From a virus: 38,316 bases of DNA. A program made the translations under genes and the position numbers. Positions 17,501 through 23,084 of the stretch are shown piece by piece; the first letter of the stretch is position 1; the number at the start of each line of letters is the position of its first letter. Where the stretch lies: IMG/VR virus record IMGVR_UViG_3300017709_000008, positions 1-38,316 of that record, one strand, 5' to 3'. The notes below the pieces were generated by a model. That model saw nothing but the letters and a program-made list of their open reading frames with translations, searched no databases and was not told where the DNA came from.

Positions 17501-19239
17501 GAAGTACCATCTGTTCCACTAGTTCCTGATGAACCTGATGTCCCACTTGAACCAGAGGTACCTGAGGTTCCTGATGTTCCTGAGGTTCCACTAGTCCCAC
17601 TAGTTCCACTTGTTCCTGAAGAACCATCTGTACCTGAAGTTCCTGATGTGCCTGATGTTCCTGATGAACCACTTGTCCCATCTGTACCTGAAGTTCCTGA
17701 GGTGCCTGAAGTACCAGAAGTTCCTGAAGTACCAGAGGTTCCGCTTGAACCACTAGTTCCTGATGTGCCCGAAGAACCATCTGTTCCACTTGTTCCGGAT
17801 GTGCCTGAAGAACCATCTGTTCCACTTGTTCCATCTGTACCAGATGTTCCTGATGTTCCTGAAGAACCTGAAGTTCCTGAAGAACCTGAAGTTCCACTTG
17901 AACCACTTGTTCCTGATGTACCATCTGTACCTGAAGTTCCACTTGTTCCACTTGAACCACTTGAACCTGATGTTCCACTTGAACCAGATGTACCTGAAGT
18001 TCCTGAGGTTCCTGATGTACCACTTGTTCCACTTGTTCCTGATGAACCTGAAGTTCCACTAACACCAGATGATCCTGAAGAACCTGAAGTTCCTGATGTA
18101 CCACTTGAACCTGAAATTCCACTTGTTCCAGATGTTCCACTTGAACCTGATGAACCAGATGAACCATCTCCACCTGAAGCACCATCTAAATTAACTGTCC
18201 AACTTGTATAAGTTCCTGAACCTACTGTTCTGGTTGGAGATTGGAATACTAATTCACCTGTAGAACTATCATATGATGTAACTTCACATTCTTGGAAGTT
18301 GTTTACATCATAAACTATGATTATAGATTGAGCAGGAGTATAAGCTAAACCAGTTTCTACTGTTATTGTACCATTTCCTCCTAATGTAAATGAAGTACTT
18401 GAGGTTGTTGAATATCTATCTGAAGTACCACTAGTACCAGATGAACCATTTGTTCCCGAAGTTCCATTTGTTCCTGAAGTTCCATTAGTACCTGAAGTAC
18501 CTGATGAACCATCATTACCATCAGCACCTGATGTTCCTGAAGAACCACTAGTACCTGATGTACCACTTGAACCTGCTACATTACCTGATAGGTTTACTTC
18601 CCATGATGTATATGTACCTGAGCCTACTTGTTCTATTAAACTACCAAAACAGAGTACCCCTGTTACTTCATCATATGATACTACTAAAGCTGTTTGAAAA
18701 GCAGTATCACTATTAGCCATAATCATTTCTTGGCCTGCTGAATAAGCTAATCCTGTTTCTACTGTAATACAAGTATTACCTGTTCCTATTGCTACTGAAG
18801 TTGTTGAAGTTGTTTGATATCTATCCCCATCTGCTCCTGAAGTACCTGAAGTACCACTTACACCTGATGAACCTGAAGTACCTGAAGAGCCACTTGATCC
18901 TGATGAACCTGAAGTACCTGATGAACCAGATGTTCCTGAAGTACCTGAAGTGCCTGATGAACCAGCACTTATAGCTGATGCCTTTTTTAATTGTTTTGTT
19001 GAAGAATCTACTACTACTACTTCATATCCTGATGAAGCATCAGGTAAAGTATCAATTACTACACTTCCTGATAACGTAGATGATCCTGTTATATTTAAAG
19101 ATCCTGATATTGATATATCATATGCATCTTCAGCGGTAAATGCATCTACAGATTGAGATACATGCCAAGAGTTGATTGTAAAACCTTGTGAAATTTCATC
19201 AACATTTGGATTAAAAATATTTTCTAACTTCTTAGCCAT
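8527..19239 (-). CDS. Giant tail fibre, 3570 aa, collagen-like triplets and C-terminal S74 chaperone
   Basis: Residues 1-92 form a probable docking domain containing VSQSVDAFTAEDAYDISISGSL, shared with the 357-aa neighbour. The shaft then has about 1,700 residues of Gly-X-Y triplets (GTS, GSS, GTD, GSN) broken by five copies of an ~80-residue module. Two blocks of IAGGQNN/FIGGGSSN repeats like YadA heads follow (about 13910-12905 and 10320-8950). Single-copy domains lie at about 12270-11885, 11364-10730 and 10499-10320. The C-terminus has SDERLKTNI (Ser3462, Lys3467), the self-cleaving dyad region of S74 intramolecular chaperones, and a final coiled coil, KELNTKVEQLEQRIQELEG. The protein should trimerise and act as a long host-binding fibre. 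No stop or frameshift interrupts its 10.7 kb. Confidence 0.9.
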   Translation of the reverse strand: MAKKLENIFNPNVDEISQGFTINSWHVSQSVDAFTAEDAYDISISGSLNITGSSTLSGSVVIDTLPDASSGYEVVVVDSSTKQLKKASAISAGSSGTSGTSGTSGSSGTSGSSGSSGSSGTSGSSGVSGTSGTSGADGDRYQTTSTTSVAIGTGNTCITVETGLAYSAGQEMIMANSDTAFQTALVVSYDEVTGVLCFGSLIEQVGSGTYTSWEVNLSGNVAGSSGTSGTSGSSGTSGADGNDGSSGTSGTNGTSGTNGTSGTNGSSGTSGTSDRYSTTSSTSFTLGGNGTITVETGLAYTPAQSIIIVYDVNNFQECEVTSYDSSTGELVFQSPTRTVGSGTYTSWTVNLDGASGGDGSSGSSGSSGTSGTSGISGSSGTSGTSGSSGSSGVSGTSGSSGTSGTSGTSGTSGTSGTSGSSGTSGSSGSSGTSGTSGTDGTSGTSGSSGTSGSSGTSGSSGTSGTSGTDGTSGTDGSSGTSGTSGTDGSSGTSGTSGSSGTSGTSGTSGTSGTSGTSGTDGTSGSSGTSGTSGTSGTDGSSGTSGTSGTSGTSGTSGTSGTSGSSGTSGSSGTSGTDGTSGTDGSSGTSGSSGTSGTDGTDGSSGTSGTSGSNGTDGSSGTSGTSGSSGTSGTSGTSGSSGTSGTSGSSGTSGTSGTSGSDGTDGTSGTSGSSGTSGTSGTSGSSGTSGSSGTSGTSGESDKYATTSSTSFTLGNSGTITVDTGLAYTPAQSIIIVYDVNNFQECEVITYDDTNGELVFGSPTRTVGSGTYTSWTVNLDGASGGDGSSGTSGTSGTSGSSGTSGTSGTSGTSGSSGTSGTSGSSGTSGSSGTSGTDGTSGTDGSSGTSGTTGTAGTDGSSGTSGTSGTSGSSGTSGTSGTDGSSGTSGTSGTSGTDGSSGTSGTSGSSGTSGTSGTDGTDGSSGTSGTSGTSGTSGTSGTSGEVGDDGSSGTSGTSGSDGSSGTSGTSGSSGTSGTSGSSGTSGTSGTDGTDGTSGSSGTSGTDGTDGTSGTSGTDGTSGTSGTNGTSGSSGTSGTSGSSGTSGTSGSNGTDGTSGTSGTSGSSGTSGTSGSSGTSGTSGTDGTDGTSGTSGSSGTSGTSGTSGSSGTSGTSGSSGTSGSSGTSGTSGESDKYATTSSTSFTLGNSGTITVDTGLAYTTAQSIIIVYDVNNFQECEIDSYDSSTGELVFLSPTRTVGSGTYTSWEVNLDGASGGDGSSGTSGTSGTSGTSGSNGTDGTSGTSGSSGTSGVSGTSGSSGTSGTSGTSGTSGSSGTSGTSGTDGSSGTSGTSGTDGTDGTSGNSGSSGTSGTSGTSGSSGTSGTSGSNGTDGTSGSSGTSGTSGSSGTSGTSGTSGSNGTDGTSGTSGSSGTSGTSGSSGTSGVSGTDGTDGTSGTSGSSGTSGTSGSSGTSGTSGTSGTSGSSGTSGTSGTDGTDGTSGSSGTSGDSGSSGTSGTSGTDGTDGTSGSSGTSGTSGSSGTSGTSGTDGTDGSSGTSGTDGTDGSSGTSGTSGTSGSSGTSGTSGSNGTDGTSGSSGTSGTSGSNGTDGSSGTSGTSGTSGTSGSSGTSGTSGSSGTSGTSGESDKYATTSSTSFTLGNSGTITVDTGLAYTTAQSIIIVYDVNNFQECEIDSYNSSTGELVFLSPTRTVGSGTYTSWEVNLDGASGGDGSSGTSGTSGSNGTDGSSGTSGSSGTSGSNGSSGTSGSSGTSGTSGTDGTSGSSGTSGTSGSDGTSGSSGTSGTSGVSGSSGSSGESGTDGSSGTSGSSGTSGLSGPTGPYEYHVPGDEDSGIHPVSGSNTANGCWSTIAGGQNNVTNGSCAYGFIGGGSSNSINTCAIGQVIVGGCGNSASGTIGVNKGDYNFIGSGCENSNTGGISAIVAGRNNCITGTGLGAAFTGASGSFIGAGANNCISAGCCSVIVGGRQNVNCSNISFIGGGARHTLGSDATQDVYNVIVGGLCNCAFDFYNFIGGGHKNFISSSVGESGIANVVVGGECNRIGGSNSFIGGGICNYLTGSWGVIVGGSTNKSLDYSNDNFVIVGGFSNENCADYTFIGGGCCNVAEHQHAFILGSDITSVSACTTHVNKLNIGTVNTGTEDDVLIIASDGTVKKKTAAATSGTSGSSGTSGTNGTSGSSGTSGTSGSSGTSGSSGTSGSNGTDGTSGTSGSSGTSGTSGTSGSSGTSGTDGTSGTSGSSGTSGTSGTSGTSGSSGTSGTSGTSGSSGTSGTSGSSGTSGSSGTSGTSGSNGTDGSSGTSGTSGSSGTSGSSGTSGTSGSSGTSGTSGTDGTDGSSGTSGSSGTSGSSGTSGTSGTNGSSGTSGSSGTSGKDGNFGGATFDYTFSTSTSIANPGGGNVRLNNSTQFSATEMAISEVDDQGESIQSFLQTVDSSTSAVKGHVRLSDKDDPLDFLLFAISDLTDNGAWWTIDVSNEAYGGNSLTNGEDIIVSFVVTGDRGDDGSSGSSGTSGSSGTSGSSGTSGTSGSSGTSGSSGTSGNSGSSGSSGTSGTSGSSGTSGTSGSSGTSGSSGTSGSNGTSGSSGTSGTSGSSGTSGTDGTDGTSGTSGSSGTSGTSGSSGTSGSSGTSGTSGSSGTSGTTGTAGTDGSSGTSGSSGTSGSSGSSGSSGSSGTSGVANILDNANNRVTTATGTQGELQAEANLTFDGTQLMVSGSGSTILDVQGSQGQLFSVTDDLLGTVFAASDISGVPILQVSASGLTQQDGDMCITGYTQVKGNFNVRPNSSGVGGTLSVSRNDVNGWSSGSLQINQNGTINKSTITATGNNGGGGLGSSAMGCLEFLTKNTSAGTTSNPLNLNSGTVNMPSLLTKTSTCVVVVDSNGDLGYRVEAGSSGTSGSSGTSGSSGTSGSSGTSGSSGTSGNSGSSGSSGTSGNSGSSGSSGTSGSSGTSGNSGSSGSSGTSGAATITNLGNNRVTTSTGVQGELNAEANLTFNGSTLVAIGSLTVGMSNSDRINFTSGSTSNLGNLTSVLGGHDHLITMGTQNATIAGGACNMNNGQCSFIGAGFANTSSAQMNFIGSGCTNYASRDLGAVVAGQDNCNAGIASFIGAGTDNYVDYCSVATSVLGGNRNKVCNASCCAAIVGGEKNSLCFAPFSTIVGGCMNTISGSSQISFSTIISGKENLVQGNYAAAGGEFAQATGDQSIAYGYAVTASGGASAAFGAVNNAKGGNSFALGGQTNLASGLDAVASGCGNTASGCQSFVIGTGATASGNSSFAGGGSGTKATNEGSFAFGQGNCACRTNSAVLGGCLNKALGSGCDIIAGGFCNEITSGIGNAIVGGAQNYIQAGNHNFIGSGGSNCITMDTNINGYTAVNGICNISDGDGSYSFMAGGYNNNFGAYSIVLGNGSVGSKGNVQVAIGCGITTPTSATAARGDSQVIVGKFNDYAGSTCVHRFAVGNGTSDTSRSTKFAVIGSGTSNGQVAVNSTNGCSFYTFFVNGSAAKPFGGSWSNSSDERLKTNIQNYTKSLSDIIQIQPRTFDYTGAANHPTGSGIGIIAQEIQSIFPETIHNFTAKLNENDEEETTDLLGFQQDPLIFAAINAIKELNTKVEQLEQRIQELEG
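10500..18960 (-). repeat. 9-bp triplet-coding repeat arrays of the fibre shaft
   Basis: Nine arrays of 9-bp units encode Gly-Thr-Ser, Gly-Ser-Ser and rarer Gly-Thr-Asp, Gly-Asn or Gly-Val units. Approximate extents are 18830-18960, 18425-18577, 17146-18180, 15859-16900, 14504-15610, 13911-14257, 12271-12904, 11365-11884 and 10500-10729. Serine is written as TCA, TCT and AGT, and glycine as GGT and GGA, so identical peptides have varied DNA. Proline is nearly absent, unlike classic collagen. The arrays create long open frames on the other strand and in shifted frames that are not genes. Copy number may be unstable in replication or mis-assembled. Confidence 0.9.
14258..18829 (-). repeat. Five copies of an ~80-codon module inside the fibre shaft
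   Basis: Copies lie near 18577-18829, 18180-18424, 16900-17145, 15610-15858 and 14258-14503. Each reads D-(R/K)-Y-x-T-T-S-x-T-S, then ITVETGLAYTPAQ, IIIVYDVNNFQECE, STGELVF and VGSGTYTSWTVNL. The last four are close to identical. The first is diverged (IMANSDTAFQTALV in place of IIIVYDVNNFQECE). The last four begin at steps of about 1.28-1.36 kb, so module plus collagen-like arm forms a higher-order repeat. The modules look like small beta domains that could nucleate trimers or bind ligands along the shaft. Confidence 0.8.
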
Positions 19240-19248
19240 TAGGTTTTA

Positions 19249-19260
19249 TTATAAATATTA
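19249..19260 (-). promoter_or_regulatory. Recurrent 12-bp intercistronic motif, copy upstream of the giant fibre
   Basis: An exact TTATAAATATTA (+ strand) lies 9 bp before the fibre ATG within a 33-bp gap. It is the closest copy to a start codon, so a promoter reading would give a nearly leaderless mRNA. Confidence 0.5.
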
Positions 19261-19272
19261 TAAAATTATTTC

Positions 19273-20346
19273 TTATGGTACTAAGCATACCTTTTTATAT
19301 GCTGTTCCATTATGAAAATATAACTCAGCTGCTCCACCTCCTGCATCACAAGCTACTAACATTCCTGCTTGTCCACTACCAATTGGATTTCTTAATTGCA
19401 TTTGTGTTGTACACCCTACATTTAAATTATTTACATGAACCGTACAAGCAGCACAACTTGTTAAACAACTACCTATCATAACAGATTGATCGTGTGATAA
19501 TTGGATTTCATTATCATTTCCAATTATATTACCCCCAGGTGCACATACTTTATTATCTAACCCCCCTAGTATAGCAGAATATTTTGAATTTTCAATAATA
19601 TTACCTTCACCATTTAATATTGTATTATAAGAACAACCACTAGCATTACCACATATTTTATTACAACAACCATTTAATATTGTACCAAAACTATTAGTTG
19701 TTCCACTACCCATTATTTCATTCTCACACCCATTTATTAAATGGGAATTACCACATCTATTTATTTCATTACATGACCCTCCTAATATTACACTATAACC
19801 TGAATTTTTATTAATTGTATTTCGGAATCCACCTAATATATTAGAATTATCAGCTGAAATAATATTGTTTAATGTTCCACCACCTATTATAGAACAATCA
19901 GAAGCATTTGAAATATTATTTGATCTACCTCCTCCAATATAAGAAAAACTAGAAGTTACATTATTATTAGCACCACTACCTATTCCTGAGTTTTGGCAAT
20001 TGTTAGTAGAATTTTGTCCTGCTATTGGTCTAATATCTTCTCCACTTCCTGTTATATAAGCACCTGTTGCCGGGGGAGATACAAAACATTGACAAGAGGC
20101 AAATGTTACATTACCATTACTAGAATTATAAGTTAAAACGTGATTTTGAGTATTTTGACCTATACCTTGTAAATACATTGCTCCATTTGAACTAGAGAAA
20201 AATGTACTACCCGTTACTACAAGAGAACCAGATATTGATATATCATATGCTTCTGCTTTTGTAAAAGCATTTATAGATTGTGATACTTGTGTAGCAAGTA
20301 TTGTACAACCCGTTTGTATTCCTGTATTTGAAAGTGTACATGCCAT
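19273..20346 (-). CDS. Short fibre/adhesin with YadA-head-like IGGG repeats, 357 aa
   Basis: The N-terminus has VSQSINAFTKAEAYDISISGSLVVTGS, nearly the same as residues 29-55 of the giant fibre, so both probably dock at the same virion site. Residues about 110-300 carry degenerate repeats such as YIGGGRSNNI, IIGGGTLNNI, ILGGFRNTI and ILGGLDNKV, with many cysteines. This pattern resembles the left-handed beta-roll of YadA-type heads. The AACTVHVNNLNVG segment matches a segment in the giant fibre. The C-terminus, AELYFHNGTAYKKVCLVP, has no S74 chaperone. It is probably a short or accessory trimeric fibre. Its ATG overlaps the preceding stop by one base. Confidence 0.8.
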   Translation of the reverse strand: MACTLSNTGIQTGCTILATQVSQSINAFTKAEAYDISISGSLVVTGSTFFSSSNGAMYLQGIGQNTQNHVLTYNSSNGNVTFASCQCFVSPPATGAYITGSGEDIRPIAGQNSTNNCQNSGIGSGANNNVTSSFSYIGGGRSNNISNASDCSIIGGGTLNNIISADNSNILGGFRNTINKNSGYSVILGGSCNEINRCGNSHLINGCENEIMGSGTTNSFGTILNGCCNKICGNASGCSYNTILNGEGNIIENSKYSAILGGLDNKVCAPGGNIIGNDNEIQLSHDQSVMIGSCLTSCAACTVHVNNLNVGCTTQMQLRNPIGSGQAGMLVACDAGGGAAELYFHNGTAYKKVCLVP

Positions 20347-21308
20347 TATCTATCTATATTTACTAAAATTGTTGTATCAGTTGTTTGTGAAGTAGGTAAA
20401 GGTTGTGCTAATTTACCTACAGCTAACAATTCATATTGTTCGTTATACATACCAACAGTAGTTACATAGGGACTAAAATAAGAACCAGTGGCAAAATCAT
20501 AAGGTATATTACTAGATGTTATTGCATTATCTGTTATACTTCCTGATATAATACTTGGGTTTTGTGAAAAATTAAATTCACTTTCATTAATAGTACATTT
20601 ATATTGTGTTTCATAAATTGTATATGAACTTGAAAATGAACAAGATATTTCTGTATTAAAATATGCATTTCCTAAACTATTTCCATCAAAATCTTGTTGT
20701 GTTATTACAGCAATACCATGAGGATAAAATATTTGTCCTACATTAATACTAGCAGATAATAAATTGCCTTCTCCATCATCTGTAATTTCTGCTAAATCAG
20801 TGAAATTAGTACTATCATAACCAAGAGTTAATGCAAATGATTCTGGTTGAATATAATCTCCATATAATTTAGAAGGTATTGAAAATACTAAAATTTCTTC
20901 ATTTGAACCTGTAGGGAAAAAACGTGATTGAGTTAATGTAGATTGTAAATAATTTGAGTATCTACCGTTAGAACCCACACCACCTATTAACACATCACCA
21001 GATGCATCAGAACCTAATAATACGCTAGCAGTTACGGCATTATCACCAAAACTAGAAGTTATATAATTAGAATAATATAATTGTTTAATATTATCATATA
21101 CTGTTGATTGAGATAAAATTAAGCTACCTGAATTAAATCCTGTAGCTTGATTGTTTGAAGCTGTAAAATTTGTATTTACCCCTAAAAATCTATTAACATC
21201 AACATTTGAAGCTGATAATTCTGAGTCACCAGAAAAAGTAAATGATTTATTTACTTCTAATGGTGATACAATTATATCGGGTGCATTGAATTGTTTGAAA
21301 GCCGCCAT
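20346..21308 (-). CDS. Virion structural protein, 320 aa, paralog of the preceding gene
   Basis: The C-terminal third carries NESEFNFSQNPSIISGS and YVTTVGMYNEQYELLAVGKLAQPL. The upstream neighbour has the same pattern (NYSENPSFISGS and TTVGLYNDNNDLLAVAKLSKPI). The two differ in the N-terminal parts. From memory this C-terminal motif recurs in structural proteins of large marine phages. The composition (Ser, Thr, Asn, Tyr, few Lys) suits a beta-rich virion protein. It sits between the baseplate giant and the fibres, so a baseplate-periphery or fibre-connector role is inferred. The start lies 5 bp after the previous stop. Confidence 0.75.
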   Translation of the reverse strand: MAAFKQFNAPDIIVSPLEVNKSFTFSGDSELSASNVDVNRFLGVNTNFTASNNQATGFNSGSLILSQSTVYDNIKQLYYSNYITSSFGDNAVTASVLLGSDASGDVLIGGVGSNGRYSNYLQSTLTQSRFFPTGSNEEILVFSIPSKLYGDYIQPESFALTLGYDSTNFTDLAEITDDGEGNLLSASINVGQIFYPHGIAVITQQDFDGNSLGNAYFNTEISCSFSSSYTIYETQYKCTINESEFNFSQNPSIISGSITDNAITSSNIPYDFATGSYFSPYVTTVGMYNEQYELLAVGKLAQPLPTSQTTDTTILVNIDR

Positions 21309-21313
21309 TCATC

Positions 21314-22363
21314 TTAAAAATCTAGTTTTACTCGTATTAGAGCTTCTTTTGTAAAATCTTTTTGTATAGGTTTTGATAACTTAGCTACTGCTAATAAATC
21401 ATTATTATCATTATATAAACCTACAGTTGTTGGATATACAGTTGGATTATTAATAAAATATGAATAAATTACTTCTCCAGTTGAACCTGATATAAATGAT
21501 GGGTTTTCTGAGTAGTTAATTTCTGAACTTCTTGCTCTTACAAATACATAATCTGATGTAATAGTTTCTTGGCAACCTAAACCAAATGATGATCCCCCAC
21601 TCCCAGACATATGTATGTATAATTTTTGGGCATTATTAGCATCGGTATTTAAAGTCCTATTAGTACCTAAATTAATACCTTCAGGAGAATCAGAAATATC
21701 TAAGGCATTTGCATTTAATAAAATAGTAGAAATATCTGGAAGGAATAAACCATAAGAACCACTTTGGTTTGTATATCCTACATTATTATTATTAATACCT
21801 GTAGTTTTATTATAAGCTGAACCATTAGATCCACTAATAACTTGGTAAGCTCTCATTGTACCAAAATATTGTGGTATAGTAACATCTTGAGAATTATCTG
21901 TTAATTGTAATGTATCATAACCTGCTATACTACTAGATAATAGTAAATTTAAAGAACCTGGGAATAAAGTTTCTTTATATCTAGCTCTATCAATACTTAT
22001 AGCATAAAAAAAGCTTGAAGATACATCACCAAATATAAATTCAGAATTTTCATCTTCTAATACCAAAGTTCTGTATGAACCATATATTGTTGTTGAAGGA
22101 GAATAATTATTTACTGCAGGATTATAAGATGAAGCACCACCACCTGTTTGATCAGCATAAGCAATTGCAAATTGTACCTCAGAATTAGGTTCACTTGAAG
22201 CTGTATTTAATATATTTAAGTAATAATCTCCGGATTGTCCTGTTTCTTGGGCAGAAGATGTAAAAAATGTTGTAAGAAAGGGTTGATTTTGTGACCATAC
22301 TGTTGCTGAAACAGCATCGGCACTTACTACAAAATCTTCTGGGTCTAATCTATTAAAGCTCAT
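21314..22363 (-). CDS. Virion structural protein, 349 aa, paralog of the following gene
   Basis: The N-terminus is MSFNRLDPEDFVVSADAVSATVWSQNQ. The C-terminal 75 residues contain NYSENPSFISGSTGEVIYSY, TTVGLYNDNNDLLAVAKLSKPI and end in IRVKLDF, which aligns with the next gene. The middle includes FIFGDVSSSFFYAISIDRARYKETLFPGSLNL, a stretch typical of proteins in this position in related phages. No enzyme motif is present. It is likely part of the baseplate or fibre attachment region. It follows the 224-aa gene after 4 bp, with only A-rich sequence before the ATG. Confidence 0.75.
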   Translation of the reverse strand: MSFNRLDPEDFVVSADAVSATVWSQNQPFLTTFFTSSAQETGQSGDYYLNILNTASSEPNSEVQFAIAYADQTGGGASSYNPAVNNYSPSTTIYGSYRTLVLEDENSEFIFGDVSSSFFYAISIDRARYKETLFPGSLNLLLSSSIAGYDTLQLTDNSQDVTIPQYFGTMRAYQVISGSNGSAYNKTTGINNNNVGYTNQSGSYGLFLPDISTILLNANALDISDSPEGINLGTNRTLNTDANNAQKLYIHMSGSGGSSFGLGCQETITSDYVFVRARSSEINYSENPSFISGSTGEVIYSYFINNPTVYPTTVGLYNDNNDLLAVAKLSKPIQKDFTKEALIRVKLDF

Positions 22364-22367
22364 ATTT

Positions 22368-23042
22368 TTATGCTGTTAAGGATGATTGTTTTGTTATTGT
22401 TACTGGGATTGTTAATCTTGCACCACTATCTAATCCAATTACAGTTAATGTTGTTACTAAAGTTGAATTTGTTCCAAATAAAGTATTAATTGTTGTTGCT
22501 CTTAAATTTATTTGTGTTCCTGTTACAGTTGATGATACATTAGTTCCAACAGTAGTTGTTGCATTTGCATTTGCATTTGTTGTAGCTGCGTTTTGGATTC
22601 CTAATCCTTCAAAAGAAGCTAAAGTTCTTACATCTGCAATAGTAGCAGAATACCCACTAGTTTCAAAGGTTTGATCATTACCTAAATAATTCAAAGTTTG
22701 AGGAGTAATAGCTAATTGTGCTCCTTGTTGTAAAGTAATAGCGGCATAACCAAGATTTAATATTGGCATTTTTGCTGTACCTCTAGGTAGTGTTGTAAGT
22801 TTATACTTCATTATTTGGCTTTCTAACGGGAAAGCCTCTAATAATGGTTGATTTACTATTGCTTCACCATAATATGCTGAACCTGAGGGATGTGTTGGAT
22901 TAAAAAGTGTATAATCTATTTCATCATCGGCTAATGCAAATTGAGTGATTTGAAAAGAACCATCATTGGATGCCATTGCTTCTCTACCTTTAGTAGTTAA
23001 AATAGCATCTACTGTAATTATTGCGTTATTTAAATATCCCAT
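22368..23042 (-). CDS. Conserved virion structural protein, 224 aa
   Basis: The N-terminal 100 residues, with DAILTTKGREAMASNDGSFQITQFALADDEIDYTLFN in their first half, match a conserved tail or baseplate protein seen in large T4-like marine phages, recognised from memory. The second half is Thr- and Asn-rich (an ANANATTT run) and looks like a flexible or beta-rich extension. There is no membrane segment or signal peptide. It opens the block of four small structural genes behind the 3063-aa protein and is preceded by two copies of the recurrent AT-rich motif. Confidence 0.75.
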   Translation of the reverse strand: MGYLNNAIITVDAILTTKGREAMASNDGSFQITQFALADDEIDYTLFNPTHPSGSAYYGEAIVNQPLLEAFPLESQIMKYKLTTLPRGTAKMPILNLGYAAITLQQGAQLAITPQTLNYLGNDQTFETSGYSATIADVRTLASFEGLGIQNAATTNANANATTTVGTNVSSTVTGTQINLRATTINTLFGTNSTLVTTLTVIGLDSGARLTIPVTITKQSSLTA

Positions 23043-23054
23043 TTTGTTTTTTTG

Positions 23055-23084
23055 ATATAAATATTATTATATGTTATAAATATG
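23055..23084 (-). promoter_or_regulatory. Two variant copies of the recurrent intercistronic motif
   Basis: ATATAAATATTA at 23055-23066 and TTATAAATATG at 23074-23084 (+ strand) share the TATAAATAT core and lie 19 bp apart in the 42-bp gap before the 224-aa gene. The nearer copy is 12 bp from the ATG. This is the only gap with two copies. Confidence 0.4.

Noticed and set aside
11361-18185. Gln/Val/His-rich open frames on the minus strand inside the fibre gene
   Set aside because: These are shifted-frame readings of the same 9-bp repeats, fully nested in the 3570-aa gene, with composition unlike any neighbour.
10475-18211. Long open frames on the + strand through the fibre shaft (for example 15782-16930), rich in Pro, Val and Glu
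   Set aside because: They are the antisense reading of the 9-bp triplet arrays: a 9-bp period keeps all frames open. They continue into the antisense of non-repeat modules without start signals, and every supported gene is on the minus strand.
14258-18829. CRISPR array suggested by regularly spaced near-identical DNA blocks
   Set aside because: The blocks are about 245 bp, spaced by about 1 kb, and lie in one continuous reading frame as protein modules; no 25-40 bp repeat and spacer pattern and no cas genes. The RecB/Cas4-like nuclease is a stand-alone phage enzyme.
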